Counted from the first letter of the stretch, positions 15,914-23,385 are shown. The stretch is DNA of 34,654 nt from Bacillus sp. J33 (GCF_000518885.1 NZ_JAEL01000060.1:1-34654); one strand, 5' to 3'. The notes: generated by a model not told the origin, from the letters alone. Made by a program: numbers and translations.

Positions 15914-17350
15914 ATGGTGACATTTTTAGGATCAATTGTCTTGCTTCTAGCAGGATATATGGTTTATTCAAAGGTGGTTGAGCGAATTTTTGGTATAAAT
16001 GACAGCAGCCCAACACCTGCTTATACCGAAAAGGACGGAATGGATTATGTTCCGATGAGCTGGTGGAAAGGCAGTTTAATACAATTACTAAATATTGCGG
16101 GTCTAGGTCCGATTTTTGGTGCAGTCATGGGAGCTTTATATGGCCCGGTAGCTTTTATATGGATTGTGGCAGGTTCTATTTTTGCGGGGGCAGTTCATGA
16201 TTATTTCTCAGGGATGCTTTCACTAAGACATAAAGGAGAGCAATATCCCAGCCTTGTTGGCAGATACTTAGGAAAAACTGCAAAAACTACAATAAATATC
16301 ATTTCACTTATCTTAATGGTACTAGTTGCAGCAGCGTTCACCGCTGGCCCTGCACAGCTCATTTCGAGCATAACGCCATTAAGCTTTATGGCATCGCTTT
16401 TAGCTATTTTTGCTTATTTTATTTTGGCTGCCGTATTGCCTGTAAATCGAATTATCGGAAAGGTTTATCCTATTTTCGGAGCTATTTTAATTTTTATGGC
16501 CGTATCGATTGCAGTTGCACTGCTTTTTAGCGGAAAATCCATACCGAATGTGACGCTGGAAAATTTCCATCCAGGTGAACTTCCAATATGGCCGTTATTA
16601 ATGGTTACTATTTCATGCGGAGCCATTTCAGGCTTTCATTCCACTCAAAGCCCAATTGTGGCCCGAACCCTTAAAAGAGAAAGTGATGGGAGAAAGGTAT
16701 TCTATGGTGCCATGATCGCAGAAGGAGTTATTGCCCTTATTTGGGCGGCAGCAGGGATGACCTTCTTCGGTGGTACCGGAGGGCTTCAGGAGGCACTTGC
16801 AGCTGGCGGCCCTGCCGGGGTTGTGAATGAAATCTCGAAAAGTCTTCTTGGCACACTTGGAGGAATTCTGGCAATCTTAGGCGTCATCATTCTGCCTATT
16901 ACAACAGGCGACACAGCTCTCCGGTCTTCCAGGATGATGCTGACAGAATTACTCTCTTCCTTTATGAAAAAGGATGGCAAGTGGAAAGTTCATATAACGA
17001 CCTTATGTGTTGCTCTGCCGACGATCTACCTTGCAACGATTGATTACTCCTTCTTATGGAGGTATGTAGGCTGGACAAACCAGGTTGTTGCTACAGTGAT
17101 GCTGTGGACAGGTGCCATGTATCTCTTGAGAAGCAGCAAGTTTCATTGGATCTGCGGAGTGCCAGCTATCTTTATGACAGGTGTTGTATCTACGTACATC
17201 TTCTACGCACCTGAAGGTTTCAAAATGGATTATCAATTATCCATGATTATCGGATCCTTGATTACATTAGGTGTAGCAGGCTGGTATGTATATCAAATTA
17301 TAAAACATAAACAAGTCCGTAAGAATAAAGCCAGCATAAAGGCTGCTTAG
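15914..17350 (+). CDS. cstA: CstA-family carbon starvation carrier
   Basis: A 478-residue integral membrane protein with about 13 hydrophobic segments. It shows the CstA features: the N-terminal TPAYTEKDGMDYVPM stretch, the IAGLGPIFGAVMGALYGP motif, and HDYFSGMLSLRHKGEQYP. CstA proteins are peptide or pyruvate symporters induced on carbon starvation. This is the short form of about 480 residues, against about 700 in E. coli CstA, so the C-terminal part is missing as in other Bacillus versions. The ATG at 15914 is chosen because AGGAGG lies 9 bases upstream; the longer frame from TTG at 15890 would include that site. It is a single gene with its own promoter and terminator. The substrate cannot be read from the sequence. 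Confidence 0.85.
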   Translation: MVTFLGSIVLLLAGYMVYSKVVERIFGINDSSPTPAYTEKDGMDYVPMSWWKGSLIQLLNIAGLGPIFGAVMGALYGPVAFIWIVAGSIFAGAVHDYFSGMLSLRHKGEQYPSLVGRYLGKTAKTTINIISLILMVLVAAAFTAGPAQLISSITPLSFMASLLAIFAYFILAAVLPVNRIIGKVYPIFGAILIFMAVSIAVALLFSGKSIPNVTLENFHPGELPIWPLLMVTISCGAISGFHSTQSPIVARTLKRESDGRKVFYGAMIAEGVIALIWAAAGMTFFGGTGGLQEALAAGGPAGVVNEISKSLLGTLGGILAILGVIILPITTGDTALRSSRMMLTELLSSFMKKDGKWKVHITTLCVALPTIYLATIDYSFLWRYVGWTNQVVATVMLWTGAMYLLRSSKFHWICGVPAIFMTGVVSTYIFYAPEGFKMDYQLSMIIGSLITLGVAGWYVYQIIKHKQVRKNKASIKAA

Positions 17351-17355
17351 CCAAA

Positions 17356-17388
17356 AAAAGTGCACCTCCGTTTAAGGGGTGCACTTTT
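17356..17388. terminator. Bidirectional terminator
   Basis: AAAAGTGCACC (17356-17366) and GGTGCACTTTT (17378-17388), a perfect 11-bp stem between convergent genes. Confidence 0.85.
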
Positions 17389-17413
17389 CAATTTTGAGGA
17401 ATCCGCTCCTTAT

Positions 17414-17596
17414 TTACTCGGTTTCCTCTTCAGTTCCTTCTTCTGTTCCTTCTTCAGTTCCTTCTTCTGTTCCAACATCTTCATTTTCTTCTGTGTTAGT
17501 CTCGTCCGTTTCTTCTCCATTGGTTCCATTGCTGCAACCTGTTGCAAAACCTGTAACCATTAGAGCTGCCATCAAAGCCATTAACCATTTTTTCAT
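17414..17596 (-). CDS. Small acidic lipoprotein with TEEG repeats
   Basis: A 60-residue protein with a lipoprotein signal (MKKWLMALMAALMVTGFATGC) and a lipobox-like ATGC; the -3 residue is Ala rather than the usual Leu. The mature part is about 40 residues, almost only Glu, Thr, Gly and Asn, ending in T-E-E-G units coded by 12-base repeats (about 17417-17470). AAGGAGG precedes the ATG by 8 bases. The expected location is the outer face of the membrane. No fold or function is recognised; repeats of this kind vary in number between strains. Confidence 0.75.
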   Translation of the reverse strand: MKKWLMALMAALMVTGFATGCSNGTNGEETDETNTEENEDVGTEEGTEEGTEEGTEEETE

Positions 17597-17866
17597 TTTA
17601 ATTTCCTCCTTGGCTGCTAAAATTATATTACAGTGTTAATCATACAAAATTTTCTTTCATTTTAAAGCGTTTAAACCATTATTTTACATTTATTTACCTT
17701 AATTTTAAAAAGTTAATCGAAACTATAAAATCATTTACCAGTTTACGGGACTATAAGCCCTTTACATATTCCTTTTGCCACCTTTTTATTCACCTTACAT
17801 CTCAAGACGTTTCACTTATCCTGAAGCGGGTAATAGATACTAACTACTTAAAGGAGGTTTTTACTT
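17597..17866. other. AT-rich intergenic region
   Basis: About 270 bases between divergent small genes. No gene, no clear dyad and no strong promoter hexamers were recognised. Confidence 0.5.
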
Positions 17867-17989
17867 TTGGCAGACAATAACAGAACTACAGGCAGCAATT
17901 CTATAGAGCAAGAGAAAAAGAAAGAAAACAACGAAGATATTGAGCCCCAAAGGGAGCCGGAAAAACCTCAGGAAGAGTACCCGAAATAA
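17867..17989 (+). CDS. Small hydrophilic protein (40 aa), unknown function
   Basis: A 40-residue Glu/Lys/Pro/Asn-rich peptide with no hydrophobic segment, starting MADNNRTTGS and ending QEEYPK. AAGGAGG lies 9 bases before the TTG start. Its stop codon overlaps the AGGAGG of the next gene, so the two are translated from one message. Such disordered peptides are common in spore-formers, but no family is recognised. Confidence 0.65.
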   Translation: MADNNRTTGSNSIEQEKKKENNEDIEPQREPEKPQEEYPK

Positions 17990-18002
17990 GGAGGACAATG
18001 CT

Positions 18003-18269
18003 ATGGGAGACAAAAGGATGCAGGACGGAAAAATGGATAGACCTGAACAATATAAAACCGATAAAGAGAGCTTATTTGACAAGTTTGAGAGTGAAAAAAA
18101 TGTTGATCCGCTTCCTGTTGAGGATCTAAACCAAGAAATGGAAGAAGAAAAAAACGGCTCTAATATAAAGAATAGTTCTTCCACAGAAAAAAAGTATAAG
18201 GCCGATTTTGAAACAATAGACAAAAAGAAACTTTTTGGAGATAAGTACAACGATGGAACAGGAACTTAG
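18003..18269 (+). CDS. Hydrophilic protein (88 aa) ended by an in-frame amber codon
   Basis: The frame from ATG 18003 (AGGAGG at 17989-17994, 8 bases upstream) gives an 88-residue charged, probably disordered protein, MGDKRMQDGK to KYNDGTGT. It ends at TAG (18267-18269). The same frame is then open for 34 more codons to a TAA at 18372-18374. That extension (ENFDVINQDELKEK... PEDPSYGFH) has protein-like composition and no start or ribosome site of its own. The simplest reading is an original protein of about 123 residues broken by a point nonsense mutation; stop readthrough or a genuine short form are alternatives. It follows the 40-residue ORF in one operon. Confidence 0.6.
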   Translation: MGDKRMQDGKMDRPEQYKTDKESLFDKFESEKNVDPLPVEDLNQEMEEEKNGSNIKNSSSTEKKYKADFETIDKKKLFGDKYNDGTGT

Positions 18270-18374
18270 GAGAATTTTGATGTAATAAATCAGGATGAGT
18301 TGAAAGAGAAAACCTTTTTAGAGCTAAAGCCCTGGTTGGACGGACCAGAGGATCCAAGCTATGGTTTCCATTAA
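18270..18374 (+). pseudogene. Open extension after the amber codon, probable C-terminal remnant
   Basis: Thirty-four sense codons in the frame of the upstream gene, ending in TAA. It contains a W- and P-bearing motif (LELKPWLDGPEDPSYGFH) that looks like a conserved C terminus. The only in-frame start candidates are TTG codons lacking a well-placed ribosome site. Confidence 0.5.
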
Positions 18375-18385
18375 AGCTTTAAAAC

Positions 18386-18403
18386 AAGGGAGAATGCTCC
18401 CTT
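18386..18403 (+). terminator. Weak hairpin after the hydrophilic-protein operon
   Basis: AAGGGAG / CTCCCTT with a four-base loop, 11 bases after the TAA at 18374. There is no T run, so the stronger structure at 18428-18466 may do the work. Confidence 0.4.
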
Positions 18404-18427
18404 AAGCACCCAGCTATTATATTGTTA

Positions 18428-18466
18428 AAAATAAGTCCGGACAGTTTATCTGTGCGGACTTATTTT
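18428..18466. terminator. Bidirectional terminator overlapping the 3' end of the HAD gene
   Basis: AAAATAAGTCCG (18428-18439) pairs perfectly with CGGACTTATTTT (18455-18466). The right arm and part of the loop lie within the last codons of the minus-strand HAD gene. Confidence 0.8.
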
Positions 18467-19024
18467 TATTATTTTTTTAAAGTCTTTGTAGCTATCCAGG
18501 TAAAAGTCAGCCCCCGGCGTTTTGTTTTGAAAAAGGCAGGTTTTAATGCCAAGGCTTTTGGCTGGAAGTATATCAATTTCCCTGTCGCCAACCGCTAAGT
18601 CAATACTATGCCTTTCATTTAGGATTTGATAGGAGGCCGGATGCGGTTTCCGTGGATAGCCGTCATCCCCTCCTAACATATCCGCAAAGTAGCCATCCAG
18701 CTTATGAAATGAAAGGATGGACAGGACATCCTCTTTTTCCTTGTGTGTCATAATAACATTCTTTTCTGCCAGCTTAAGTACATCCTCCAAATGCGGGAAG
18801 GGCTTAAGGTCACTGGGCGCAAGCTTTCTTGCTTGTTTTCTGATGCTGGATATCCGCTCTTCACTTAGATGGAAATAGCGGAAAGCATCCCCGAATGAAA
18901 TTTTTAATTGGCAAAATATTTCTTCGTCTTCTACATGCATGTCACCCATTACCTTTTTTACAATAGCCGTATATGCTGGATATGTATCAAATAAGGTTCC
19001 ATCAAAATCCCACAGTATATTCAT
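18446..19024 (-). CDS. HAD-superfamily hydrolase, phosphoglycolate phosphatase-like
   Basis: A 192-residue cytosolic phosphatase-like enzyme. HAD motif I is DFDGTLFDT (Asp6, Asp8), motif II is Thr93 in VIMTHK, motif III is Lys126 in RKPHP, and motif IV is GDREID (Asp147). An alpha-helical cap lies at about 15-80, the C1-cap form of Gph- and PgmB-like enzymes. The substrate is unknown. Its last codons form one arm of the terminator shared with the convergent operon. It is a single gene; the ATG at 19024 follows GGAGTAG by 4-5 bases, a moderate ribosome site. Confidence 0.8.
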   Translation of the reverse strand: MNILWDFDGTLFDTYPAYTAIVKKVMGDMHVEDEEIFCQLKISFGDAFRYFHLSEERISSIRKQARKLAPSDLKPFPHLEDVLKLAEKNVIMTHKEKEDVLSILSFHKLDGYFADMLGGDDGYPRKPHPASYQILNERHSIDLAVGDREIDILPAKSLGIKTCLFQNKTPGADFYLDSYKDFKKIIKISPHR

Positions 19025-19207
19025 CAGGCTACTCCTTCCGAATCTTTTTTAACAGGTTTAATTATTATACCTGCTATTAGCCTATTAAATAGCATTACCA
19101 CAATAAATAACTTTGACAAACAGTAAGACTCAATGCTAATTTTATAGCTAAAGGCCCGTGTTTATAGAATGGCCGGAAATATTAAGATAAATTGAGGATG
19201 ATTTAAT

Positions 19208-19444
19208 ATGGATAAAGAAATTATTAAGCTTATCAGGAAAAGCTATAATATGACACAGCGCGATTTTGCAAGGATTGTCAGCTGCAGCTTTTCTTTAATT
19301 GCTTTAGTAGAGGTAGGCAAACGAAGAGTAACAGCTGACCTTGAGAACAAGATTAAAACTGCATTCGACCTTGATGACCAGCAGCTTCAGTCCCTCTCCT
19401 CCCTTGTTTCTGAAATCAGCAAAGGTGTTCCCCCATTTATGTAG
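19208..19444 (+). CDS. XRE-family helix-turn-helix regulator (78 aa)
   Basis: A 78-residue DNA-binding protein consisting essentially of one Cro/C1-type HTH domain: IRKSYNMTQRDFARIVSCSF (helices 1-2), then the recognition helix SFSLIALVEVGKRRV. It lacks a ligand or oligomerisation domain. GAGGAT lies 9 bases before the ATG. It stands alone, with no phage or toxin gene beside it, so its target is unknown. Residues SLIALVE replace the usual S-x-I-S-x-I/W-E pattern, a mild divergence. Confidence 0.75.
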   Translation: MDKEIIKLIRKSYNMTQRDFARIVSCSFSLIALVEVGKRRVTADLENKIKTAFDLDDQQLQSLSSLVSEISKGVPPFM

Positions 19445-19467
19445 GCTGGTATGCTTGCTGACCAGCC
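19444..19467 (+). terminator. Hairpin just after the XRE gene
   Basis: GGCTGGT (19444-19450) and ACCAGCC (19461-19467), beginning at the last base of the stop codon. No T run follows, so termination strength is uncertain. Confidence 0.4.
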
Positions 19468-19644
19468 CTGCCTATCCTCCAACAGTATGCCTCAACCCTA
19501 TGCATGCCTGAAGCACCCCATTATTTGAAAATTGGCATCTGCTGCTTCCTGCCCTAAAAATATAGGCTTTTGCCGTGTCTCCCCGCCCATTTTTGCATAA
19601 TTTATATGGAGCTTAAGCATATTTATAAAAAAGGAGAATGCCCA

Positions 19645-19971
19645 ATGTATCCATATGGTTATTATCAAGGTTACCTTCCTCAGCCCTCAGGCCACTTTAC
19701 ACCTGAATTCCAGCTGTATGAGCAATATGATTCTGACAGACAGCCTCCACAGCTCGAAAGAAGAGTAACAGCTTTAGAGAGGCAAAATCAGGACCAATCG
19801 AGAGAAATCACACGATTAAACAGGCAGCTTACGAACTTAACCGATCAAGTAAAAATGCTAAATCAGACTGTTGATCGGCACACACGCAGACTTAACAGAT
19901 TAAACCAGCGTCTAAGAGCTGTGGAAAATAGGCTTAACATCCCTTTCACCCCATTTGATGGAGAGTTTTAA
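19645..19971 (+). CDS. Coiled-coil protein with Tyr/Pro-rich N terminus, unknown function
   Basis: A 108-residue protein. The first 35 residues are Tyr, Pro, Gly and Gln rich ([16 protein letters not shown]). Residues about 38-98 form a heptad-patterned, Arg- and Gln-rich coiled coil, with repeats like [15 protein letters not shown] and [15 protein letters not shown]. The start at 19645 is chosen because AAGGAG lies 9 bases upstream; the longer frame has no ribosome site. The composition resembles small spore coat or exosporium proteins, which is a guess from the neighbourhood only. It is a single gene ending in a strong terminator. Confidence 0.7.
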   Translation: MYPYGYYQGYLPQPSGHFTPEFQLYEQYDSDRQPPQLERRVTALERQNQDQSREITRLNRQLTNLTDQVKMLNQTVDRHTRRLNRLNQRLRAVENRLNIPFTPFDGEF

Positions 19972-19977
19972 TATCAA

Positions 19978-20014
19978 AAAGAAGCATGGACCGATATAAA
20001 AACCATGCTTCTTT
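19978..20014 (+). terminator. Terminator after the coiled-coil gene
   Basis: Twelve-bp stem AAAGAAGCATGG / CCATGCTTCTTT followed by ATTTAT. Confidence 0.8.
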
Positions 20015-20133
20015 ATTTATACAGATAAAAACCGCGGATATATCAGAAAAACTGCATCAAGGCCAGAAGTTTTTTTAATGACAAGAAAAAGATCAGTCCG
20101 AACATCTGGTTCTAAACTGACCTTCTTGATTCT

Positions 20134-20865
20134 TTATTCAAGTTTGGCAAGGCGCTCATAAACATCCTTCAGATTCGTGCAACCTAACACATCGGCTTTT
20201 TCACTCAAAATACACCATAGCTGAGCTGTAAGCTTTGCATCCCCTAACGCATGATGCCTTCCTTTTACTGGGATGCCGTTATATTTACATAGTTCTTCTA
20301 ATGTAAATAATGCACGATCAGGATCTGCCACCCTATAAAGGAATGAAGTGTCCAATACCTTATGCTTAAAAGGCGTACGGAATAACTTCCAGCAGCTGTG
20401 GCGCATAAAGCTTTTTTCATGGTTCGCATGATGGGCGACAAGCGGCATCTCCTTTACATATTCAAAGAATTTTATTAGAACATCTGCGAGGGCAGGCGCC
20501 TTGCATAACTGGTCCTCTGATATTCCGGTTAGCTCTTTTATTTCTTCAGGAAGCGGCTGATCATAATGCACGAGTGAGTAAAAGCAGTCATTATGACAAA
20601 TCGTTCCATCAATTATTTTAACTGCCCCTATAGAAATAATTTTGTCTCCTTTATCCGGATAAAAACCTGTTGTTTCAATATCAAATACTGCAACGCTTAG
20701 TTTTTTGATCGGTATGTCCATTGAATTGGCATTTTCAAGCTCCCTTTGCATTTGCCTGATAAACGCCATATGCTGGGCGTTCTGTCCATTCAAGCCACCA
20801 AACATATTGGAATGAAGCTTCCCTTGAATTCCTCTGACAAATTGAACAAAAGGATCAAATCCCAT
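20134..20865 (-). CDS. DnaQ-like 3'-5' exonuclease domain protein
   Basis: A 243-residue protein with an RNase-T/DnaQ exonuclease fold at about 55-235 after a helical N-terminal region of about 50 residues. Motif I is VFDIETTG (Asp62, Glu64) and motif III is RHHALGDA (His204/205, Asp209). In motif II the usual H-N-x-x-F-D reads H-H-A-N-H-E, placing Glu150 where the metal-binding Asp is expected. The ATG overlaps the previous stop as TAATG, so translation is coupled to the nucleotidyltransferase. This pairing of a GlnD-like nucleotidyltransferase with a DnaQ-like exonuclease recurs in bacteria, often near transporters; its role is not settled. It is the last gene of the amt operon. Confidence 0.82.
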   Translation of the reverse strand: MGFDPFVQFVRGIQGKLHSNMFGGLNGQNAQHMAFIRQMQRELENANSMDIPIKKLSVAVFDIETTGFYPDKGDKIISIGAVKIIDGTICHNDCFYSLVHYDQPLPEEIKELTGISEDQLCKAPALADVLIKFFEYVKEMPLVAHHANHEKSFMRHSCWKLFRTPFKHKVLDTSFLYRVADPDRALFTLEELCKYNGIPVKGRHHALGDAKLTAQLWCILSEKADVLGCTNLKDVYERLAKLE

Positions 20866-21848
20866 TACAATGCACCCTTTTCAACGGTTCTTGCTACAAA
20901 TTGATGGAGCTTTTTTCCACCTCTTAAAATCCGTTTCAGTTCTTTTCTCTCCAATTTTGTTAAGCTTTTTACTTTGAGGAAGTGGGTATCATCGTAAGTA
21001 TCTGTCTGGTTATACGACAGGAGTCGCCACTTTAATAGAGCAGCAAAATTGTTTTTATATTCGTCCATTTCCTCATTATAGCCATGAATAGCTCTCAGTT
21101 TCTCGATCCTGGCAATTGTGGAAGTCTCCATAATCCCCTCTGTTATAGCCAGGATTCGAACCGCATTCACATAAGGAATAAATGCGGTATATTTGAGATC
21201 CATCTCCCCCTGATGAGGTCCTTTCTCTTCTGTCAGCAGCTGACCAAAAGGACCAATTGCATTTTTTATATGCATGCTCGTTTCCATTAACCTGCTTGGC
21301 AGTTGAGGGCTTTTTTTAATTTGATGATAAATCAGTGATTTTAATTCACCTATAAAATCTTCTTCACCAATTAGCACTCTGCTATCATAGAAAATATGCA
21401 GATTCCTTATTGAATGTAAACTTTCTTCTTGCATCCATTCTGCAATTTGCCCCTTCCACTTTTCCAGAGGCTTGCACCATACGGGATTGGAACTCATTAC
21501 TTTTCCTTCGCAATAGGGGTATCCTACTGCCTCCAATCCCTTCGCAACTTCCTCCCCCAGCTGCAAAAAGAAGGTCTCGGCTTCATGATCTTTCGCTTCA
21601 TACACCATTCCATGGTCCTGGTCGCTTAGAAAGCCTTGTTCCATTCTCCCTCCGCTTCCTGTTGCGAACCAGGCAAATTTCCATGACGGTGATATTTTTC
21701 TATACATACGCTCCAAAGCCAACTCAAAAACAGTTTTCATAACACGATCATGAAACTTATTCAGCAGGGAGGTATCAGATCGATAATGCAATATCTGTTC
21801 ATCTTTCCATTTCTTTAGGGATTGATACGAATTTATTCCAATATCCAT
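20865..21848 (-). CDS. GlnD-like nucleotidyltransferase (DUF294 family)
   Basis: A 327-residue protein. The nucleotidyltransferase core is GSGGRMEQGFLSDQDHG (64-80), with G-S and the metal-binding D-x-D (Asp76, Asp78) of the GlnD / DUF294 group. The C-terminal half (about 180-327) is helical, as in the DUF294 C-terminal domain. Unlike many relatives it has no CBS or cyclic-nucleotide-binding domain in front, so sensing must come from elsewhere. It lies 38 bases after the ammonium transporter and is coupled to the exonuclease. The domain is related to the uridylyltransferase that modifies PII, but no PII gene is in the window. Target and nucleotide are unknown. Confidence 0.82.
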   Translation of the reverse strand: MDIGINSYQSLKKWKDEQILHYRSDTSLLNKFHDRVMKTVFELALERMYRKISPSWKFAWFATGSGGRMEQGFLSDQDHGMVYEAKDHEAETFFLQLGEEVAKGLEAVGYPYCEGKVMSSNPVWCKPLEKWKGQIAEWMQEESLHSIRNLHIFYDSRVLIGEEDFIGELKSLIYHQIKKSPQLPSRLMETSMHIKNAIGPFGQLLTEEKGPHQGEMDLKYTAFIPYVNAVRILAITEGIMETSTIARIEKLRAIHGYNEEMDEYKNNFAALLKWRLLSYNQTDTYDDTHFLKVKSLTKLERKELKRILRGGKKLHQFVARTVEKGAL

Positions 21849-21855
21849 CCGGACA

Positions 21856-21870
21856 CTTCCTTTAAGGAAG
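21856..21870 (-). promoter_or_regulatory. Palindrome sequestering the nucleotidyltransferase ribosome site
   Basis: CTTCCTT / AAGGAAG around one base, perfect over 7 bp. The AAGGAAG arm on the minus strand is the only ribosome site for the ATG at 21848, so the hairpin may lower expression relative to amt. Confidence 0.4.
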
Positions 21871-21886
21871 CCCGTATTCTGGAGGT

Positions 21887-23155
21887 TTACGAGCTTAACC
21901 TTTTGTTTTCTTCAGCCATGAAAACTTCTGGGTATCCATAGCTTCCATGTTCGCTTAAATCCAATCCCATAATCTCTTCTTCCTCCGTTACTCGAAGTCC
22001 TCCCATTACATTTTTGGCAATAGCCAGGATAATGAAAGAAACTATAAAGGCATATAAACCGGAAACCGCTACACCCATGAATTGGACGCCTAGCTGTTCA
22101 AAGCCTCCTCCGTAAAATAATCCCGGCTTTCCGACCGTGGCCAGCTCAGGCGTTGCAAAGAAACCGGTAGATAAAGTCCCCCAAATCCCAGCTGCACCAT
22201 GGACAGATAAAGCGTAGATTGGATCATCGATTTTTCTCTTTTCAAAGAATCTGACGCTATAAAATACAAGAACACCAGCTACGAGACCAATAATTACGGA
22301 GGCCCAAGTATCAACAAACGCACATGAAGCTGTTATAGCAACTAAACCAGCTAGAGCACCATTAAGCATAGTCGGTACATCCGATTTCCCCATAACCATC
22401 CAGGAAACAATTAGAGCTGCTACTGCTCCTGCTCCGGCAGCAAGGTTTGTGTTAAGAGCTACAAATCCAAAGAAACCATCTTCGACAGATAATGTGCTAC
22501 CTGCGTTAAACCCGAACCAGCCGACCCATAGAATCAGTACACCTAATGCAGTATAAACCTGGTTATGTCCATATATGTTATTAGCTGAGCCATCTTTATT
22601 AAATTTTCCAATACGGGGTTTTAGCAAAATAGTAGCTGCCAGTGCTGCCATAGCCCCTGTTAAGTGAACGACAGTAGAACCGGCGAAATCCTGCTTGCCA
22701 TGCTCTGCAAGCCAGCCGCCGCCCCAGATCCAGTGTGCAACGACAGGATAAACAATTGCGGAAAATAATAAAGTGAAAATGAGGTACACAGATAATTTTG
22801 CACGTTCTGCAAAACCGCCTAGTGCGATCGTAATGGCAATGCCGGCAAATGCCAGCTGAAAAACGAAGAATACAGAAGAAGATAAATCCATTCCTTCCAG
22901 TTCAGCTCCTGAGTAGAAGAAGTTTGAAAGTCCTACAAAAAAGTTGGCATTATCGCCAAATATAAATCCAAAACCAATTGCCCAAAAAACAAGCGATGCA
23001 AGCCCAAATGTGAAAATGGTTTTACCTGCAATGTGGCCGGCATTCTTCATTCTAGTCGACCCTGCCTCTAGCATAATAAATCCGGCTAGCATAAAAATAA
23101 CTAAAATCGCTCCTAGCATAACCCACGAACTGTTTAGCAAAAAAGTGGTATCCAA
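21887..23155 (-). CDS. amt: Ammonium transporter (Amt/NrgA family)
   Basis: A 422-residue membrane channel with about 11 helices for ammonium/ammonia uptake. Family signatures are visible: FVLAGFIMLEAGSTRMKN-type start of helix 1 (MLEAG), DFAGSTVVHLTGAMAALAA with the pore histidine region, GWFGFNAGS, and SVHGAAGIWGTLSTG with the second pore histidine. The TTG at 23155 is chosen with GGAGG 8 bases upstream. In B. subtilis the equivalent nrgA is followed by glnK; here a nucleotidyltransferase and an exonuclease follow. Two perfect TnrA/GlnR-type boxes lie upstream, so nitrogen-limitation control is expected. Confidence 0.93.
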   Translation of the reverse strand: MDTTFLLNSSWVMLGAILVIFMLAGFIMLEAGSTRMKNAGHIAGKTIFTFGLASLVFWAIGFGFIFGDNANFFVGLSNFFYSGAELEGMDLSSSVFFVFQLAFAGIAITIALGGFAERAKLSVYLIFTLLFSAIVYPVVAHWIWGGGWLAEHGKQDFAGSTVVHLTGAMAALAATILLKPRIGKFNKDGSANNIYGHNQVYTALGVLILWVGWFGFNAGSTLSVEDGFFGFVALNTNLAAGAGAVAALIVSWMVMGKSDVPTMLNGALAGLVAITASCAFVDTWASVIIGLVAGVLVFYSVRFFEKRKIDDPIYALSVHGAAGIWGTLSTGFFATPELATVGKPGLFYGGGFEQLGVQFMGVAVSGLYAFIVSFIILAIAKNVMGGLRVTEEEEIMGLDLSEHGSYGYPEVFMAEENKRLSS

Positions 23156-23179
23156 TTGCCTTTCCTCCCTTTTAATAGA

Positions 23180-23196
23180 TGTAAGATTTTATATCC
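23180..23196 (-). promoter_or_regulatory. Degenerate third TnrA/GlnR-like box
   Basis: TGTAAGATTTTATATCC follows the 17-base pattern except at two of the last three positions. It lies between the perfect inner box and the start codon. Confidence 0.3.
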
Positions 23197-23202
23197 TAAT
23201 CA

Positions 23203-23219
23203 TGTTATATTTTCTTACA
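23203..23219. promoter_or_regulatory. TnrA/GlnR box, promoter-proximal
   Basis: TGTTATATTTTCTTACA fits TGTNANAWWWTMTNACA at every position, in both orientations. It is downstream of the predicted amt start point, the position expected for a repressing site. Confidence 0.8.
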
Positions 23220-23236
23220 CCGTTTAATTTAACTTT

Positions 23237-23264
23237 ATTTTACTCTAATTTTTTTATATGTCAA
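23237..23264 (-). promoter_or_regulatory. Sigma-A promoter of the amt operon
   Basis: TTGACA (23264-23259) and TAAAAT (23242-23237) at 16 bases on the minus strand, lying between the two perfect boxes. Confidence 0.6.
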
Positions 23265-23292
23265 TGTGTTTTTTATAATTTTCTAAATTTTA

Positions 23293-23309
23293 TGTTATAA
23301 AATCTAACA
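23293..23309. promoter_or_regulatory. TnrA/GlnR box, upstream
   Basis: TGTTATAAAATCTAACA is a second perfect match to the consensus. Its start is 90 bases from that of the inner box and it lies upstream of the -35, where an activator would bind. Confidence 0.8.
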
Positions 23310-23385
23310 TGAAAAAAACTGATGAAAAGATGATTGGCAAATTTAAAGTGGTATCTGTTTTTCATTTAACGGTTAAGTTAAAAAC

